Shown here piece by piece: positions 8,775 to 18,371 of a DNA stretch of 64,000 nucleotides. A model generated the notes under the pieces. That model was not told the origin of the DNA, did not search any database, and saw only the letters and a list, made by a program, of their open reading frames with translations. The stretch is from Candidatus Zixiibacteriota bacterium. GTDB lineage: Bacteria; Zixibacteria; MSB-5A5; GN15; FEB-12. Position numbers and translations under genes: made by a program. Within the stretch, counting starts at the first letter, position 1. Each line of letters starts with the position of its first letter. Location: assembly GCA_017999435.1 (NCBI GenBank), contig JAGNLV010000001.1, forward strand, positions 1,210,746-1,274,745. Direction: 5' to 3'.

Positions 8775-9129
8775 CCCGCCCGGCGGTCTATCGTAGCGAA
8801 ATTCTACCCACATTATCATGAATTCCCTTGACCGCCCGCGGGTCCGCCGCTTAATTGACTATATGGATTTCTGAAGTCGCCATCCGGACCGCCCGCGGCC
8901 GGCGCCGACAGTCCCGGTTCCGCCCCGTCCGCGCGGGCCCGCCTCCGGCGACACAGCCCATGGGGAATCGCCGATAGTGCCAAACCGTCAGCCACCATCC
9001 GCCGCACCGCCGCCCGCCGCGGCCGCCATCGTTTCTCGGGCGGGACCGATCCCGGCGCGGCCGACGGTCGACGGCTTCTCCCCACGACTCACCAACCGTT
9101 CCACCAACCATCAGCCTGCGGGGTGCGCA
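8775..9129. other. Intergenic region before the modular protease
   Basis: 355 bases without a supported gene. A TTGACC near 8827 followed by AT-rich sequence (TTAATTGACTATATGG) could be a promoter, but no good -10 stands at the right spacing. In-frame codons upstream of 9130 encode a Pro/Ala-rich stretch that looks non-coding, so the protease is placed at the ATG at 9130, which starts a proper signal peptide. Confidence 0.4.
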
Positions 9130-12100
9130 ATGAGGTTCCTGAGGTTCATGCTGGTCGTCACCGCGACCGCGCTGTCGGGCGCGGTAACCGTGGCCGCGCA
9201 GGTCAGCGAAGGGGGCACGCCGCCGAGTTTCGGCAAGGCGGTGGGCGCCGCAATCGACCGCTACGTCACCGCGCCGATCGACGTGGCCGCGCTTCTCGAG
9301 GAGGACGCGCGGACGCCCAAAGATGTGCCTTTCCGATTCGGCTACCCGTTCGATGTCCGGCTCGGTCTGGACAACGCGGGCACGTGGGAGGTGCTGGCCG
9401 ACGGCAGCCGGCTGTGGCGGCTGCAGATCGAATGCCCCGGCGCCGCGTCGATCAACCTGATCTTCGACCGGTTCTGGCTGCCCGACGGCGCCCGGCTGTT
9501 CATCTACAACGCCGACCGCTCCCACGTCATCGGCGCCTTCACGAGCCGTAACAACAAGGACTACGGCTCCTTCGCCACTCAGCCGGTGCGCGGCGACGTG
9601 AGCGTGCTGGAGTACTGGGAGCCGGCCGGGCTGAACGCGCAGCCGGAACTGCGGGTCTCGCGCATCGTCCACGCCTACCGCAATCTGTTCGCGCGGGATT
9701 TTCTCAAGGATTTCGGCGAATCGGGCGCCTGCAACAACAACGTCCGCTGCCCCGAGTGGGCGGCCTTTGATCCCCTCATCCGCTCGGTGGCCCTGATCAC
9801 GACCGGCGGCGGCTTCCGCCTCTGTTCGGGCGCGATGATCAACAACGTGCGGCAGGACCTCACCCCCTATTTCCTCACCGCCAACCACTGCCTCGGCGGC
9901 TCCGACACCTGGGTGTTCATTTTCAACTACGAGAGCCCGGCCTGCAGCAACGTCGACGGCCCCACCTACATGACGGTGTCGGGTTCCACCCTCCGGGCGA
10001 ATCTCGCCTACTCAGACTTCGCGCTCCTGGAGCTGTCCGAGCAGCCGCCGGATTCCTACAACGTCTACTACGCCGGCTGGAACGCCGTCAACGCCGCCGC
10101 CGACAGCGTTATCGCCATCCACCACCCCTCGGGCGACATCAAGAAGATCACTTTCGACTACAACGCGGTGACCTCCACGAGCTACCTGGGGACCGCGGTG
10201 CCCGGCGACGATTCGCACTGGCGGATCGGCCAGTGGGAGGACGGCACGACCGAGCCCGGGTCCTCCGGGTCGCCGATCTTCAACCGCCAGGGACAGATCA
10301 TCGGCCAGCTCCACGGCGGCTACGCTTCCTGCGCGAGCATCACCTCCGACTGGTACGGGAAGTTCGCCAAGTCGTGGAGCTACGGGTCGACCGCCGCCAC
10401 CCGCCTGCGCGACTGGCTGGACCCCGACAACACGGGTGCGCTCAGTCTGGGCGGCCGGGAGAGCGCCGGCATCTCCATCACCCACGATCCGCTCCCCGAC
10501 ACCCGCGACACGGTCAACGACTACGCCGTCCTCGCCGCCATCACCAGCGACGTTCCTCTGGACCCCGACTCGCTCCTGCTCTACTATGAAATCGGGGCGG
10601 CCAACTACGAGGATACGCTCACCCCGACCGGCAACCCCGATGAGTTTGTCGGCTACATTCCCGCGCAGGCTCCCGGCACAGTCGTCAGCTACCGCCTGCT
10701 GGCGGTCGACAGCGACGGCAAGGCGGACACCACCGACAGTTTCAGCTTCCGCGTCATCGACTACGGCCTGACCCTGGCGCCCGCCGCCGATACACTCTCC
10801 GGCCCGGTTGCCGATTCAGTCTGGTACGCCCTGCAGATTGTGAACACCGGCGTGTACACGGACTCCTACGCCCTCGCGGTGTCGGGCAACGCCTGGACTA
10901 CCGAAATCTTCGACGCCGCCGGGACGACGCCGCTTTTGTCCACCGGCCCGCTGGCGGCCGACTCCGTTTTCGCGTTCACGGTCCGCGTCATCGTGCCGCC
11001 CTCGGTGTACGGGGCCGCCGACACGGCCCTTGTCACGGCCACGTCCGTCGGCGATCCGGTCTACACCGCGGCCAGCCGGCTCCGCACCGTCTCCGACGGC
11101 GAGCCGCTGGCGATTCCGTTCGAGGACGAGTTCCCGGCGGCCGCGCTGAGCGCCGCGCACTGGGTCCAGACCACCGGGGCCGAGGCCAACGCCGTCGCGC
11201 TCGCCGAACCCTCCGAACCGTACAGCCTCAACCTCGACGGCGCCCCGGCGGGAGCCGACACGGTCATGTCGCAGGTGATCAATCTCGCGGGCCAGGGGAA
11301 TCTGATCGTGCGCTATTTCTACGAGCGCACCGGCGGCGGCGACTCCCCCGAGGCCAACGACGACCTCTTCGTCGAGTACCGCGACAGCGCCGGCGTGTGG
11401 CAGCTCCTGCAGCAACACCTCGGTTCTGGCCCCGACATGACGACTTTCTCCGAGGTGGAACTCCCGCTTCCGCCGGCCGCTTATCACAGCGCGTTCCGCC
11501 TGCGCCTGAGGAGTATCGGGACGGCGGGCGCCTACGACGACTGGTTCGTCGACGACCTCTACGTCGGCCCCCCCCAGCCCTTCAAGCTCTCTCTGGACCC
11601 GGCCTTCGCCAGCCAGTACGGCCCGGCCGGCGACACCATGCAGTACACGCTGCAGATCGCCAACCGGGGGTCGCAGGCCGACCAGTACAGCTTCGCCGAC
11701 TCGGGCGGCGCGTGGCCCGTGTCGTTCTGGGATGACGCCGGGGTGGCCCCGGTCGGCGGCAGCGGCATGATCGCCGCCGGCGATTCCGCCCGGTTTGTGG
11801 TCAAGGTCGAGGTGCCGGCCGACGCCCCGATGAACGCCGTCGACTCCTGCCGTGTGCGCGCCGTCTCCGCCGGGGACCCGCTCATGTTCGACGACAGTCG
11901 GCTGGTTTCGTTCTCGGCCGGCCCGCCCGGCGGATTTCCGTGGTACGAACCCTTCCCGGTCGATACGGTCATCGTCTCCCGGTGGACAAGCATTGTCGGC
12001 GCGGCGGTTAGCGCGGCGGCGCTTTTCCCGCCCTCGGCCCCCTACGCGGCGGCGCTCGACGGCGGCGTCGACACGCTGACCTCCCAGCCGATTGACCTGT

Positions 12101-13677
12101 CGGGGCGCAGCGACGTCGTCCTGTCCTACTACTACGAGCGCGGCGGTTCGTCCGAGCCGCCCGATGCGGGCGACGATCTCTGGGTGGAGTACAAGAACAA
12201 CTCCGGCTCCTGGGTTCTCGTCGCCCGCCACCTCGGGTCGGGCGCGCCCATGTCGAGCTTCGAGCGCGTGACTTTCGGTCTGCCGGCCGACGCGCTGCAC
12301 GGCGGTTTCCAGGTCCGCTTCCGCTCGTTCGGTTCCGGCGCCGATTCCGACTTCTGGTTCGTCGACAACATCAGCGTCGACTACGCTCCCGCGCTGGCCG
12401 TGGCGCCCTCCGGATTCAGCGCGGGCCTAGTGCAGGGGGATTCCGCCGCGGACCGGCTGCTCATCGCCAACACCGGCCTCGGCGTTCTCACCTATTCGCT
12501 CTCGGTTGTCCCGGTCGCCGCCAAGGGGAACACCCGCCTGGGCGAACTGCTCGCGTCGGGGGAACTCGCACCCGCGCACCGGCGGCTCGCGGAGGGTTTC
12601 GAGGATTACGCCGACCACAAGGGCGCCGACGATCCGCGGAGCGGGCCGGCGGTGGAAAAGAGCGCCGGCGGACCGGACGGCCACGGCTACTTCTGGATCG
12701 ACTCCGACGAATCCGGGGGACCGGCCTTTGAATGGATCGACGTCTCGGCCGCCGGCACCGATGTCATCAGCGCCCTCAACGACGATAACTTCGCAGGCCC
12801 CTATGCCATCGGCTTCCCCTTCCCGTTCTATGACAGCGCCTACACCGAGATCTACATCGGGTCGAACGGGATCATCGGGTTCGCCCCCGGAGCGATGAAC
12901 TCCCGCTTCAAGAAACACATCCCCAACGACACTCTCCCCAACGCCCTCCTCGCCTGGCTGTGGGACGACCTGAACCCGGATGATGTGAACAATGCCGCCG
13001 CGGCCCACGTCTACCTCGATACGAGCGGCGGCCGTTGCGTCATTCAGTTCACCGCCTATCCCGAATATCTGGCGAACCCCGGCGACGTGATCACGGCGGA
13101 GGTTATCCTCGAACCGGACGGTTCCATCCGCTTCCAGTACCTGAGCGTCGCCGCCGGGTTCGATGCGGCCGGCGGCACGATAGGGATCGAGAGCCCGGAC
13201 GGCACGGACGGCCTGGAGGTTGCGTACCTGACGCCCTACCTGAAAGACTCCCTCTGCATCCGGTTCGTCCAGCCCTACCAATGGCTGGGCCTCAGCCGCT
13301 TTTCGGGAACGGTGGCGGCCGGAGGTACCGATACCGTGGGCCTGATGTTCCGCTCGGCGGGTCTGGATTCCGGCCTCTACCAGGCCGCCCTCGTGGTGAG
13401 CTGCAACGATCCGAATCACCCGGCGGAGACGGTTCCGGCGGAGCTGACGGTGACGCTCCAGCCTGCCTGGATCTGCGGCGACATCAACGGCGACGGGGCG
13501 GGGCCGAGCGTGGCCGACCTGACTTTCTTCATCAACTTCCTCTTCCGGGGCGGGCCGGCGCCGCCGGATCCCGCGGCTTGCGATTTCGACGGCTCGGGCG
13601 ACATCGCGCTGCCGGATCTCACGCAGTTGATCAATTTTCTCTTCCGCGGGGGGTCGCCGCCGACCTGCGGCAACTGA
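9130..13677 (+). CDS. Secreted modular trypsin-like (lysyl endopeptidase-type) protease with dockerin-like C-terminus
   Basis: 1515 residues, with a signal peptide beginning MRFLRFMLVVTATALSG. The S1 protease triad is visible: His253 in TANHCLGG, Asp296 in SDFALLEL and Ser379 in PGSSGSPIF. Two tandem units of about 270 residues follow (about 10765-11574 and 11578-12387), each a NEW3-like beta domain plus a MAM/jelly-roll-like domain with a YYERGG-type motif and WFVDD/WFVDN. Next comes a nidogen-like segment (GFPFPFYDSAYTEIYIGSNG). The last 65 residues are two dockerin-like Ca-binding loops (DINGDG and DFDGSG), each ending LFRGG. It is an extracellular protease whose C-terminus could dock to a cohesin partner, such as the protein at the right edge. 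A terminator follows. Confidence 0.85.
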   Translation: MRFLRFMLVVTATALSGAVTVAAQVSEGGTPPSFGKAVGAAIDRYVTAPIDVAALLEEDARTPKDVPFRFGYPFDVRLGLDNAGTWEVLADGSRLWRLQIECPGAASINLIFDRFWLPDGARLFIYNADRSHVIGAFTSRNNKDYGSFATQPVRGDVSVLEYWEPAGLNAQPELRVSRIVHAYRNLFARDFLKDFGESGACNNNVRCPEWAAFDPLIRSVALITTGGGFRLCSGAMINNVRQDLTPYFLTANHCLGGSDTWVFIFNYESPACSNVDGPTYMTVSGSTLRANLAYSDFALLELSEQPPDSYNVYYAGWNAVNAAADSVIAIHHPSGDIKKITFDYNAVTSTSYLGTAVPGDDSHWRIGQWEDGTTEPGSSGSPIFNRQGQIIGQLHGGYASCASITSDWYGKFAKSWSYGSTAATRLRDWLDPDNTGALSLGGRESAGISITHDPLPDTRDTVNDYAVLAAITSDVPLDPDSLLLYYEIGAANYEDTLTPTGNPDEFVGYIPAQAPGTVVSYRLLAVDSDGKADTTDSFSFRVIDYGLTLAPAADTLSGPVADSVWYALQIVNTGVYTDSYALAVSGNAWTTEIFDAAGTTPLLSTGPLAADSVFAFTVRVIVPPSVYGAADTALVTATSVGDPVYTAASRLRTVSDGEPLAIPFEDEFPAAALSAAHWVQTTGAEANAVALAEPSEPYSLNLDGAPAGADTVMSQVINLAGQGNLIVRYFYERTGGGDSPEANDDLFVEYRDSAGVWQLLQQHLGSGPDMTTFSEVELPLPPAAYHSAFRLRLRSIGTAGAYDDWFVDDLYVGPPQPFKLSLDPAFASQYGPAGDTMQYTLQIANRGSQADQYSFADSGGAWPVSFWDDAGVAPVGGSGMIAAGDSARFVVKVEVPADAPMNAVDSCRVRAVSAGDPLMFDDSRLVSFSAGPPGGFPWYEPFPVDTVIVSRWTSIVGAAVSAAALFPPSAPYAAALDGGVDTLTSQPIDLSGRSDVVLSYYYERGGSSEPPDAGDDLWVEYKNNSGSWVLVARHLGSGAPMSSFERVTFGLPADALHGGFQVRFRSFGSGADSDFWFVDNISVDYAPALAVAPSGFSAGLVQGDSAADRLLIANTGLGVLTYSLSVVPVAAKGNTRLGELLASGELAPAHRRLAEGFEDYADHKGADDPRSGPAVEKSAGGPDGHGYFWIDSDESGGPAFEWIDVSAAGTDVISALNDDNFAGPYAIGFPFPFYDSAYTEIYIGSNGIIGFAPGAMNSRFKKHIPNDTLPNALLAWLWDDLNPDDVNNAAAAHVYLDTSGGRCVIQFTAYPEYLANPGDVITAEVILEPDGSIRFQYLSVAAGFDAAGGTIGIESPDGTDGLEVAYLTPYLKDSLCIRFVQPYQWLGLSRFSGTVAAGGTDTVGLMFRSAGLDSGLYQAALVVSCNDPNHPAETVPAELTVTLQPAWICGDINGDGAGPSVADLTFFINFLFRGGPAPPDPAACDFDGSGDIALPDLTQLINFLFRGGSPPTCGN
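10765..12387 (+). repeat. Tandem duplication of an about 810-bp module inside the protease gene
   Basis: Two units (about 10765-11574 and 11578-12387) encode the same order: a beta domain with YALQIVNTG or YTLQIANRG, then a lectin-like domain with EANDDLFVEYRDSAG or DAGDDLWVEYKNNSG, HLGSG, and a closing WFVDD or WFVDN. The protein copies are clearly diverged. Confidence 0.7.
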
Positions 13678-13694
13678 TTGCACCGACTGACCTT

Positions 13695-13732
13695 ACCGGG
13701 CGGCAAAAACCCCTTTGTCGCCCGGTTTTTTG
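13695..13732 (+). terminator. Rho-independent terminator of the protease gene
   Basis: ACCGGGCG pairs with CGCCCGGT across a 16-base loop, followed by a run of six T. A TATATT (13736-13741) just downstream may be the -10 of the next gene, with TTGTCG 15 bases upstream inside the terminator stem. Confidence 0.75.
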
Positions 13733-13799
13733 GTTTATATTGTGGAGGTACTGTTCGAAAATACTTACATAGGCTCCGCCGAACCAAAGGAAAGCAGTT

Positions 13800-16748
13800 A
13801 TGATGCGTTCTCTTCGCTGTGCAACCGTCCTGCTTTTGCTTGTCCTCTGCGCGTCGACCGTCGTCGCCGTCAACGAGCACTACCTGCGGCTCAAGGCCGA
13901 TTCCCCGAAGGCACTGGCCGAGCTCTCCGAGGTCGTCTCGATCGACAACGTGCAGGACGGCGTCGTGCTGGCGTACGCCACCGACGAGCAGCTGGCTGCG
14001 CTGGAGCGCCTCGGGTATGCCTTCGAGGAACTCCCGCGCCCGAGCACGCTGATCGTCCCCGAAATGACGTCCGATCTCCGCGATGCAAGGGCCTGGGATG
14101 TGTACCCCACGTATGATGCCTACGTGGCCATGATGAACCAGTTTGCCGCAACCTACCCGGGCCTCTGCCAAATCGTGACCATCGGCACGACGACCGAGGG
14201 CCGCGCCCTGTTGGCCGCCAAGATCTCCGACAACGTCGCGGTCGACGAGGACGAGCCGGAAGTGCTGTATCTGTCGTCGATGCACGGCGACGAGACCACC
14301 GGGTACGTCCTGATGCTGCGCATGATCGACTCCCTCCTGAGCGCCTACGGCGTCAATCCTCAGATCACCAGCATGGTCGACAATCTCGAGATCTGGATCA
14401 ACCCGCTGCACAACCCCGACGGGACCTACGCCGGCGGCAATTCGACAGTGTACGGGGCGACCCGCTACAACGCCAACGGCGTCGACCTCAACCGGAACTT
14501 CCCCGACGCCGACGACGGGCCGCACCCGGACGGCAACGCCTATCAGCCGGAAACCAACGCCATGATCGCGTTCGCCCAGGCCCGCCACTTTATCATCTCC
14601 GCCAACTTCCACGGCGGGGCCGAAGTGGTCAACTACCCCTGGGACACCTGGTCGCGCCGGCATCCCGACGACGCCTGGTGGCAGACCGTCTCACACGTGT
14701 TCGCCGACTCCGCCCAGTACTACAGCTCGGGGGGCTACATGGACGGGTTCAACGACGGCATCACCAACGGGTATGACTGGTACACGATCACCGGCGGCCG
14801 CCAGGATTTCATGAACTACTGGCACGGCTGCCGCGAAGTCACCATCGAGATCTCCGAGACCAAGCTGCTCCCCGCCGGCCAGCTCCCGACCTGGTGGGGC
14901 TACCTGCGGGTCTCGCTGTTCAACTACCTGCGCAATGCCCTCCGGGGCGTGCGCGGGATCGTCACCGACGCCAACACCGGCCTGCCGCTGGCGGCCACGA
15001 TCTTTGTGCTCAGCCACGACACCCAGGCCGACAGCTCCCAGGTCTACACCGATCCCGTGCTGGGCAACTACCACCGCATGATCGCTCCCGGTACCTGGAA
15101 CTTCGTCTACAGCTCGCCCGGCTACTACCCGGACACTGTTTTCGGCATCACCGTCGCTTCCTACGCCGGCACGGTCACGCAGAACGTACAGCTCCAGCCG
15201 CTGCCGAACGCGCCGGTTCTGACGTTCGTGAGCCAGACGGCGGGTGCGCTGGATCCGGGGGAATCGGCGGCCATGAGCATCACACTGAAAAACGAGGGCG
15301 CCGGCAACGCCGTTAATCTGGCCGGGACGCTGGCGACCGCCGACAGCTACATCACGATCACGCAGAACAGCGCCATGTTCCCGACCATCACCGCCCTGGG
15401 CGGCACCGGCACGTCGCTCACCGCCTACCAGTTCAGCGTCTCCCCCTCCTGCCCGCTCGAGCACCCGGTCGATTTCGTTGTACACCTCACCGCCGACGGC
15501 GGCTACAGCGACAGCGTGCTGTTTTCGTTGACCGTGGGGCAGACGATCGAAGACTTCGAGACCGGCAATTTCGCCGCCTTCCCGTGGACGCAGAGCGGCA
15601 ACGCTGCGTGGGTAACGACGACTTCGGCGCCCTACGAGGGCACCTACTCGGCCAAGTCGGGGACCATTTCGCACAGCCAGACCTCCACCATGCAGGTCAC
15701 GCTGAGCAACCTCGAGGCCGGCACGGTGACTTTCCGCTACAAGGTCTCGTCGGAGTCGGGCTGGGACTACCTGGAATTCTGGCTCGACGGCGTCCGCAAG
15801 GACCGGTGGTCCGGCACCGTCGCCTGGACCGAGGCGTCCTACGCCACCACGGCCGGTAGCCATACGTTCCGCTGGACCTACACGAAGGACGGATCACAGT
15901 CGGTCGGCAGCGACTGCGGCTGGGTGGACTACATTGTCTTCCCGACTGCCGATCCCGATCCCGATAACGACGGGATCCCCACCGGGTCGGACAACTGCCC
16001 CACGGTCGCCAACCCCGGCCAGACCGATGCCGACGGCGACGGTAAGGGGGACGCCTGCGACAACTGCCCGTCGGTCCAGAACCCCACCCAGGCCAACTCC
16101 GACAGCGATACTTTCGGCGACGCCTGCGACAACTGTCCGACCGTCGCCAACCAGATCCAGACCGACGCCGACAGCGACGGCAAGGGGGACGCCTGCGACA
16201 ACTGCGTGACCACCCCCAATCCGGACCAGGCCAACAGCGACACCGACGCTTTCGGCAACGCCTGCGACAATTGCCCTGCCATCGCCAACGCCACTCAGAA
16301 CGACGCTGACAGCGACGGTGTCGGGGATGCCTGCGACAACTGCGCGGCGGTGCCCAACACCAGTCAGACGAATTCTGACGGCGACGTCCGCGGCGACGCC
16401 TGCGACAACTGCCCGACTGTCACAAATCCGACGCAGGTCGACGGCGATCAGGATGCCGTCGGCGACGCCTGTGACAACTGTCCCGAGATCGCTAACCCGG
16501 ACCAGGCCGACGGCGACCTCGACGGCGTCGGCGACGCCTGCGATTACCTGTGCGGCGACGTTACCGGGGACGGCAGTTTCACTGTCGGCGATTTGACCTT
16601 CTTTATCGCCTTCATGTTCCGCGGCGGTCCCTCCCCCGCCAACATGGCGGCGGCGGATGTTGACGGCCAGGTCGGCATCACCGTCGGCGACGTCACCTAC
16701 ATGATCGCCTTCCTCTTCCGAGGGGGCCCGGCGCTGGTGTGCCAGTGA
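13800..16748 (+). CDS. Secreted M14 zinc carboxypeptidase with thrombospondin type-3 repeats and dockerin-like C-terminus
   Basis: 982 residues, with AAAGGAAAG before the ATG and a signal peptide in the first 24 residues. The M14 catalytic domain (about 100-380) shows zinc ligands His162 and Glu165 in MHGDETTG and His271 in NFHGG, the substrate-binding NRNFPD at 231 and the catalytic Glu350 in VTIEIS. A carboxypeptidase regulatory-like beta domain follows (about 385-460), then a CARDB-like and a lectin-like domain, then eight thrombospondin type-3 repeats rich in Asp and Cys. The end is a dockerin-like pair (DVTGDG and DVDGQV loops, each ending FRGG). It should cleave peptides outside the cell. 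It shares its C-terminus type with the upstream protease. Confidence 0.88.
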   Translation: MMRSLRCATVLLLLVLCASTVVAVNEHYLRLKADSPKALAELSEVVSIDNVQDGVVLAYATDEQLAALERLGYAFEELPRPSTLIVPEMTSDLRDARAWDVYPTYDAYVAMMNQFAATYPGLCQIVTIGTTTEGRALLAAKISDNVAVDEDEPEVLYLSSMHGDETTGYVLMLRMIDSLLSAYGVNPQITSMVDNLEIWINPLHNPDGTYAGGNSTVYGATRYNANGVDLNRNFPDADDGPHPDGNAYQPETNAMIAFAQARHFIISANFHGGAEVVNYPWDTWSRRHPDDAWWQTVSHVFADSAQYYSSGGYMDGFNDGITNGYDWYTITGGRQDFMNYWHGCREVTIEISETKLLPAGQLPTWWGYLRVSLFNYLRNALRGVRGIVTDANTGLPLAATIFVLSHDTQADSSQVYTDPVLGNYHRMIAPGTWNFVYSSPGYYPDTVFGITVASYAGTVTQNVQLQPLPNAPVLTFVSQTAGALDPGESAAMSITLKNEGAGNAVNLAGTLATADSYITITQNSAMFPTITALGGTGTSLTAYQFSVSPSCPLEHPVDFVVHLTADGGYSDSVLFSLTVGQTIEDFETGNFAAFPWTQSGNAAWVTTTSAPYEGTYSAKSGTISHSQTSTMQVTLSNLEAGTVTFRYKVSSESGWDYLEFWLDGVRKDRWSGTVAWTEASYATTAGSHTFRWTYTKDGSQSVGSDCGWVDYIVFPTADPDPDNDGIPTGSDNCPTVANPGQTDADGDGKGDACDNCPSVQNPTQANSDSDTFGDACDNCPTVANQIQTDADSDGKGDACDNCVTTPNPDQANSDTDAFGNACDNCPAIANATQNDADSDGVGDACDNCAAVPNTSQTNSDGDVRGDACDNCPTVTNPTQVDGDQDAVGDACDNCPEIANPDQADGDLDGVGDACDYLCGDVTGDGSFTVGDLTFFIAFMFRGGPSPANMAAADVDGQVGITVGDVTYMIAFLFRGGPALVCQ
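15951..16547 (+). repeat. Thrombospondin type-3 repeat array
   Basis: Eight in-frame units of about 69 bases, each encoding a variant of GDACDNCP followed by an NP-x-Q and a D-x-D run. Units differ by several bases. The Asp-rich loops and paired Cys are typical of Ca-binding, disulfide-locked spacers. Confidence 0.88.
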
Positions 16749-16764
16749 CGGCTCAGTGAGAGTG

Positions 16765-16797
16765 CAAGGGCAGGCCTGCGGCCTGCCCTTTTTTTTG
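16765..16797 (+). terminator. Rho-independent terminator of the carboxypeptidase gene
   Basis: AAGGGCAGGC pairs with GCCTGCCCTT around a short loop and runs into eight T. It begins 17 bases after the stop codon. Confidence 0.92.
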
Positions 16798-16814
16798 TCT
16801 TCCGCCGGATGAGT

Positions 16815-16844
16815 CTGGCAAGGGGAGAGAACCTGTCCTATATT
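16815..16844 (+). promoter_or_regulatory. Promoter of the PflX-like gene, leaderless type
   Basis: CTGGCA (-35, 16815-16820), an 18-base spacer and TATATT (-10, 16839-16844). Only six bases separate the -10 from the ATG at 16851, so transcription should begin at or next to the start codon. Confidence 0.6.
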
Positions 16845-16850
16845 GGCCCC

Positions 16851-17792
16851 ATGAGTTCATCGGATCGCCGACCGTTCGAACCGAACCTGGAGCGCTGCGC
16901 CTGCTGCCCCCGGGGCTGCGGCGCCGACCGCACCGCCAGCCCGCTCGGCTGGTGCCGCAGCGGCGCCGACCTGTCTATCGGTTCGATCTGCGCCCACCGG
17001 GGCGAGGAGCCGGTCATCTCCGGCCCCCACGGCATCTGCAACATCTTCTTCACCCGCTGCAACCTCCAGTGTGTCTACTGCCAGAACTACGACATCAGCC
17101 GCACGCACGAACCGATCATCGAAACCGCCATGAGCTACGACCGGCTGGCCGACCGGGTCGAGGAGCATCTCGACCGGGGCTGCCCTTCGGTCGGCTTCGT
17201 CTCCCCCTCGCACTACTACCCGCAGATGCTCCGCATCATCGACGTGCTCGCCGCCCGCGGCCGCCGGCCGGTGTACGTGTGCAACACCAACGGCTACGAC
17301 CGGGTCGAGGCGATCCGGCGGCTGGAGGGGATCATCGATGTCTACCTGCCCGATTTCAAGTACATGGATGAGCGGCTCGCGCGCGAGTTTTCGCAGGCCC
17401 CCCGCTACCCCGAGATCGCGGCGGCCGCGATCGGGGAGATGTTCCGGCAGATGGGCGCCGAGATCGAGCTCGGCGCCGACGGCTTGATCCGGCGCGGGTT
17501 GGTCATTCGCCACCTCGTGCTCCCCGGTCAGGTGCAAAACTCGATCGAGGTTCTCCGCTGCATCGCCGAGTGTTTTTCGCCCGACTGCCACCTCTCGCTC
17601 ATGTCGCAGTACTGGCCGACGCCGGCCGTGGCCCGCCATCCCACCCTCGGCCGCCGCGTCCTCCGGGACGAGTACGATGAGGTGCTCGAAGCGATGGAAC
17701 GCCTGGGGTTCACCCGCGGCTGGGTCCAGGAACTCGGCTCCAGCGAGCACTACCGCCCCGACTTCATGCGCGATCACCCCTTCGAACCATGA
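16851..17792 (+). CDS. Radical SAM protein of the PflX (COG1313) family
   Basis: 313 residues from the ATG at 16851. The radical SAM motif is TRCNLQCVYCQNYDIS (C-x3-C-x2-C, near residue 70). An extra Cys cluster, CACCPRGCG, lies near residue 15, as is usual in this family of PFL-activase-like proteins. Further family marks are GFVSPSHYYPQ, YLPDFKYMD and LVLPGQ. The in vivo substrate is not known. I chose this start because a TATATT -10 element stands six bases upstream; an in-frame ATG 42 bases earlier would precede the promoter. Confidence 0.87.
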   Translation: MSSSDRRPFEPNLERCACCPRGCGADRTASPLGWCRSGADLSIGSICAHRGEEPVISGPHGICNIFFTRCNLQCVYCQNYDISRTHEPIIETAMSYDRLADRVEEHLDRGCPSVGFVSPSHYYPQMLRIIDVLAARGRRPVYVCNTNGYDRVEAIRRLEGIIDVYLPDFKYMDERLAREFSQAPRYPEIAAAAIGEMFRQMGAEIELGADGLIRRGLVIRHLVLPGQVQNSIEVLRCIAECFSPDCHLSLMSQYWPTPAVARHPTLGRRVLRDEYDEVLEAMERLGFTRGWVQELGSSEHYRPDFMRDHPFEP

Positions 17793-17893
17793 GGCTGGCC
17801 GGCCGGTTACAGGGAAAGTAATTGACGGCCCGCGCCGGAAACGGTATGCTGGCCGATCGAAAGCAACACGCCACCTGCGAAAGGGTAATCGCC

Positions 17894-18370
17894 ATGGCCG
17901 ACGACATCAAAAAAGTCCTCCGGAAGTTCGAATACGGCGTCTACGTGGTCACAATGGGGAAGGGGGAAAACGGAAACGCCTTCACCGCCTCCTGGGTGAC
18001 CCAGGTCAGTTCCGATCCGCCGCTGGTCGCGATCGCGGTGCATAAGAAACGGCAGTCGATCCCGTTGCTGCGGGAGCACCAGGCGTTCGTCGTCAATCTC
18101 ATCGGCGAGGGACAGGAAGCGGTCGCCAAGTCGTTCTACGGCCCGGCCGAGGCCGGCTACGACAAGCTCAAAGCCCGCACCCTCGGCAATTCCCCCGCCA
18201 CCGGCACGCCGGTGCTCCACGGGATCCTCGGCTATGTCGACTGCGCCATCGTCAACTCGGTCGAGACCGGCAACCACATCCTGTTCATCGGAGAGGTGAA
18301 GGCGGCCGGACTGGAAAGCGACCGTCAGATTCTCACCGGTACGAACTCCGGCCTCCGCTACGTAGGGTAA
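17894..18370 (+). CDS. Flavin reductase-like FMN-binding protein
   Basis: 158 residues from the ATG at 17894, which has AAAGGG about 8 bases upstream. The sequence fits the flavin reductase/FMN-binding split barrel: FEYGVYVVTMG, NAFTASWVTQVSSDPPLVAIAV, FVVNLIGEGQ, and a closing HILFIGEV-x-A. Related proteins bind FMN and reduce flavin with NAD(P)H or pass electrons to partners such as rubredoxin. No rubredoxin domain is attached and the partner is unknown. It sits just upstream of the VanY-like gene, separated by one base. Confidence 0.85.
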   Translation: MADDIKKVLRKFEYGVYVVTMGKGENGNAFTASWVTQVSSDPPLVAIAVHKKRQSIPLLREHQAFVVNLIGEGQEAVAKSFYGPAEAGYDKLKARTLGNSPATGTPVLHGILGYVDCAIVNSVETGNHILFIGEVKAAGLESDRQILTGTNSGLRYVG

Positions 18371-18371
18371 T

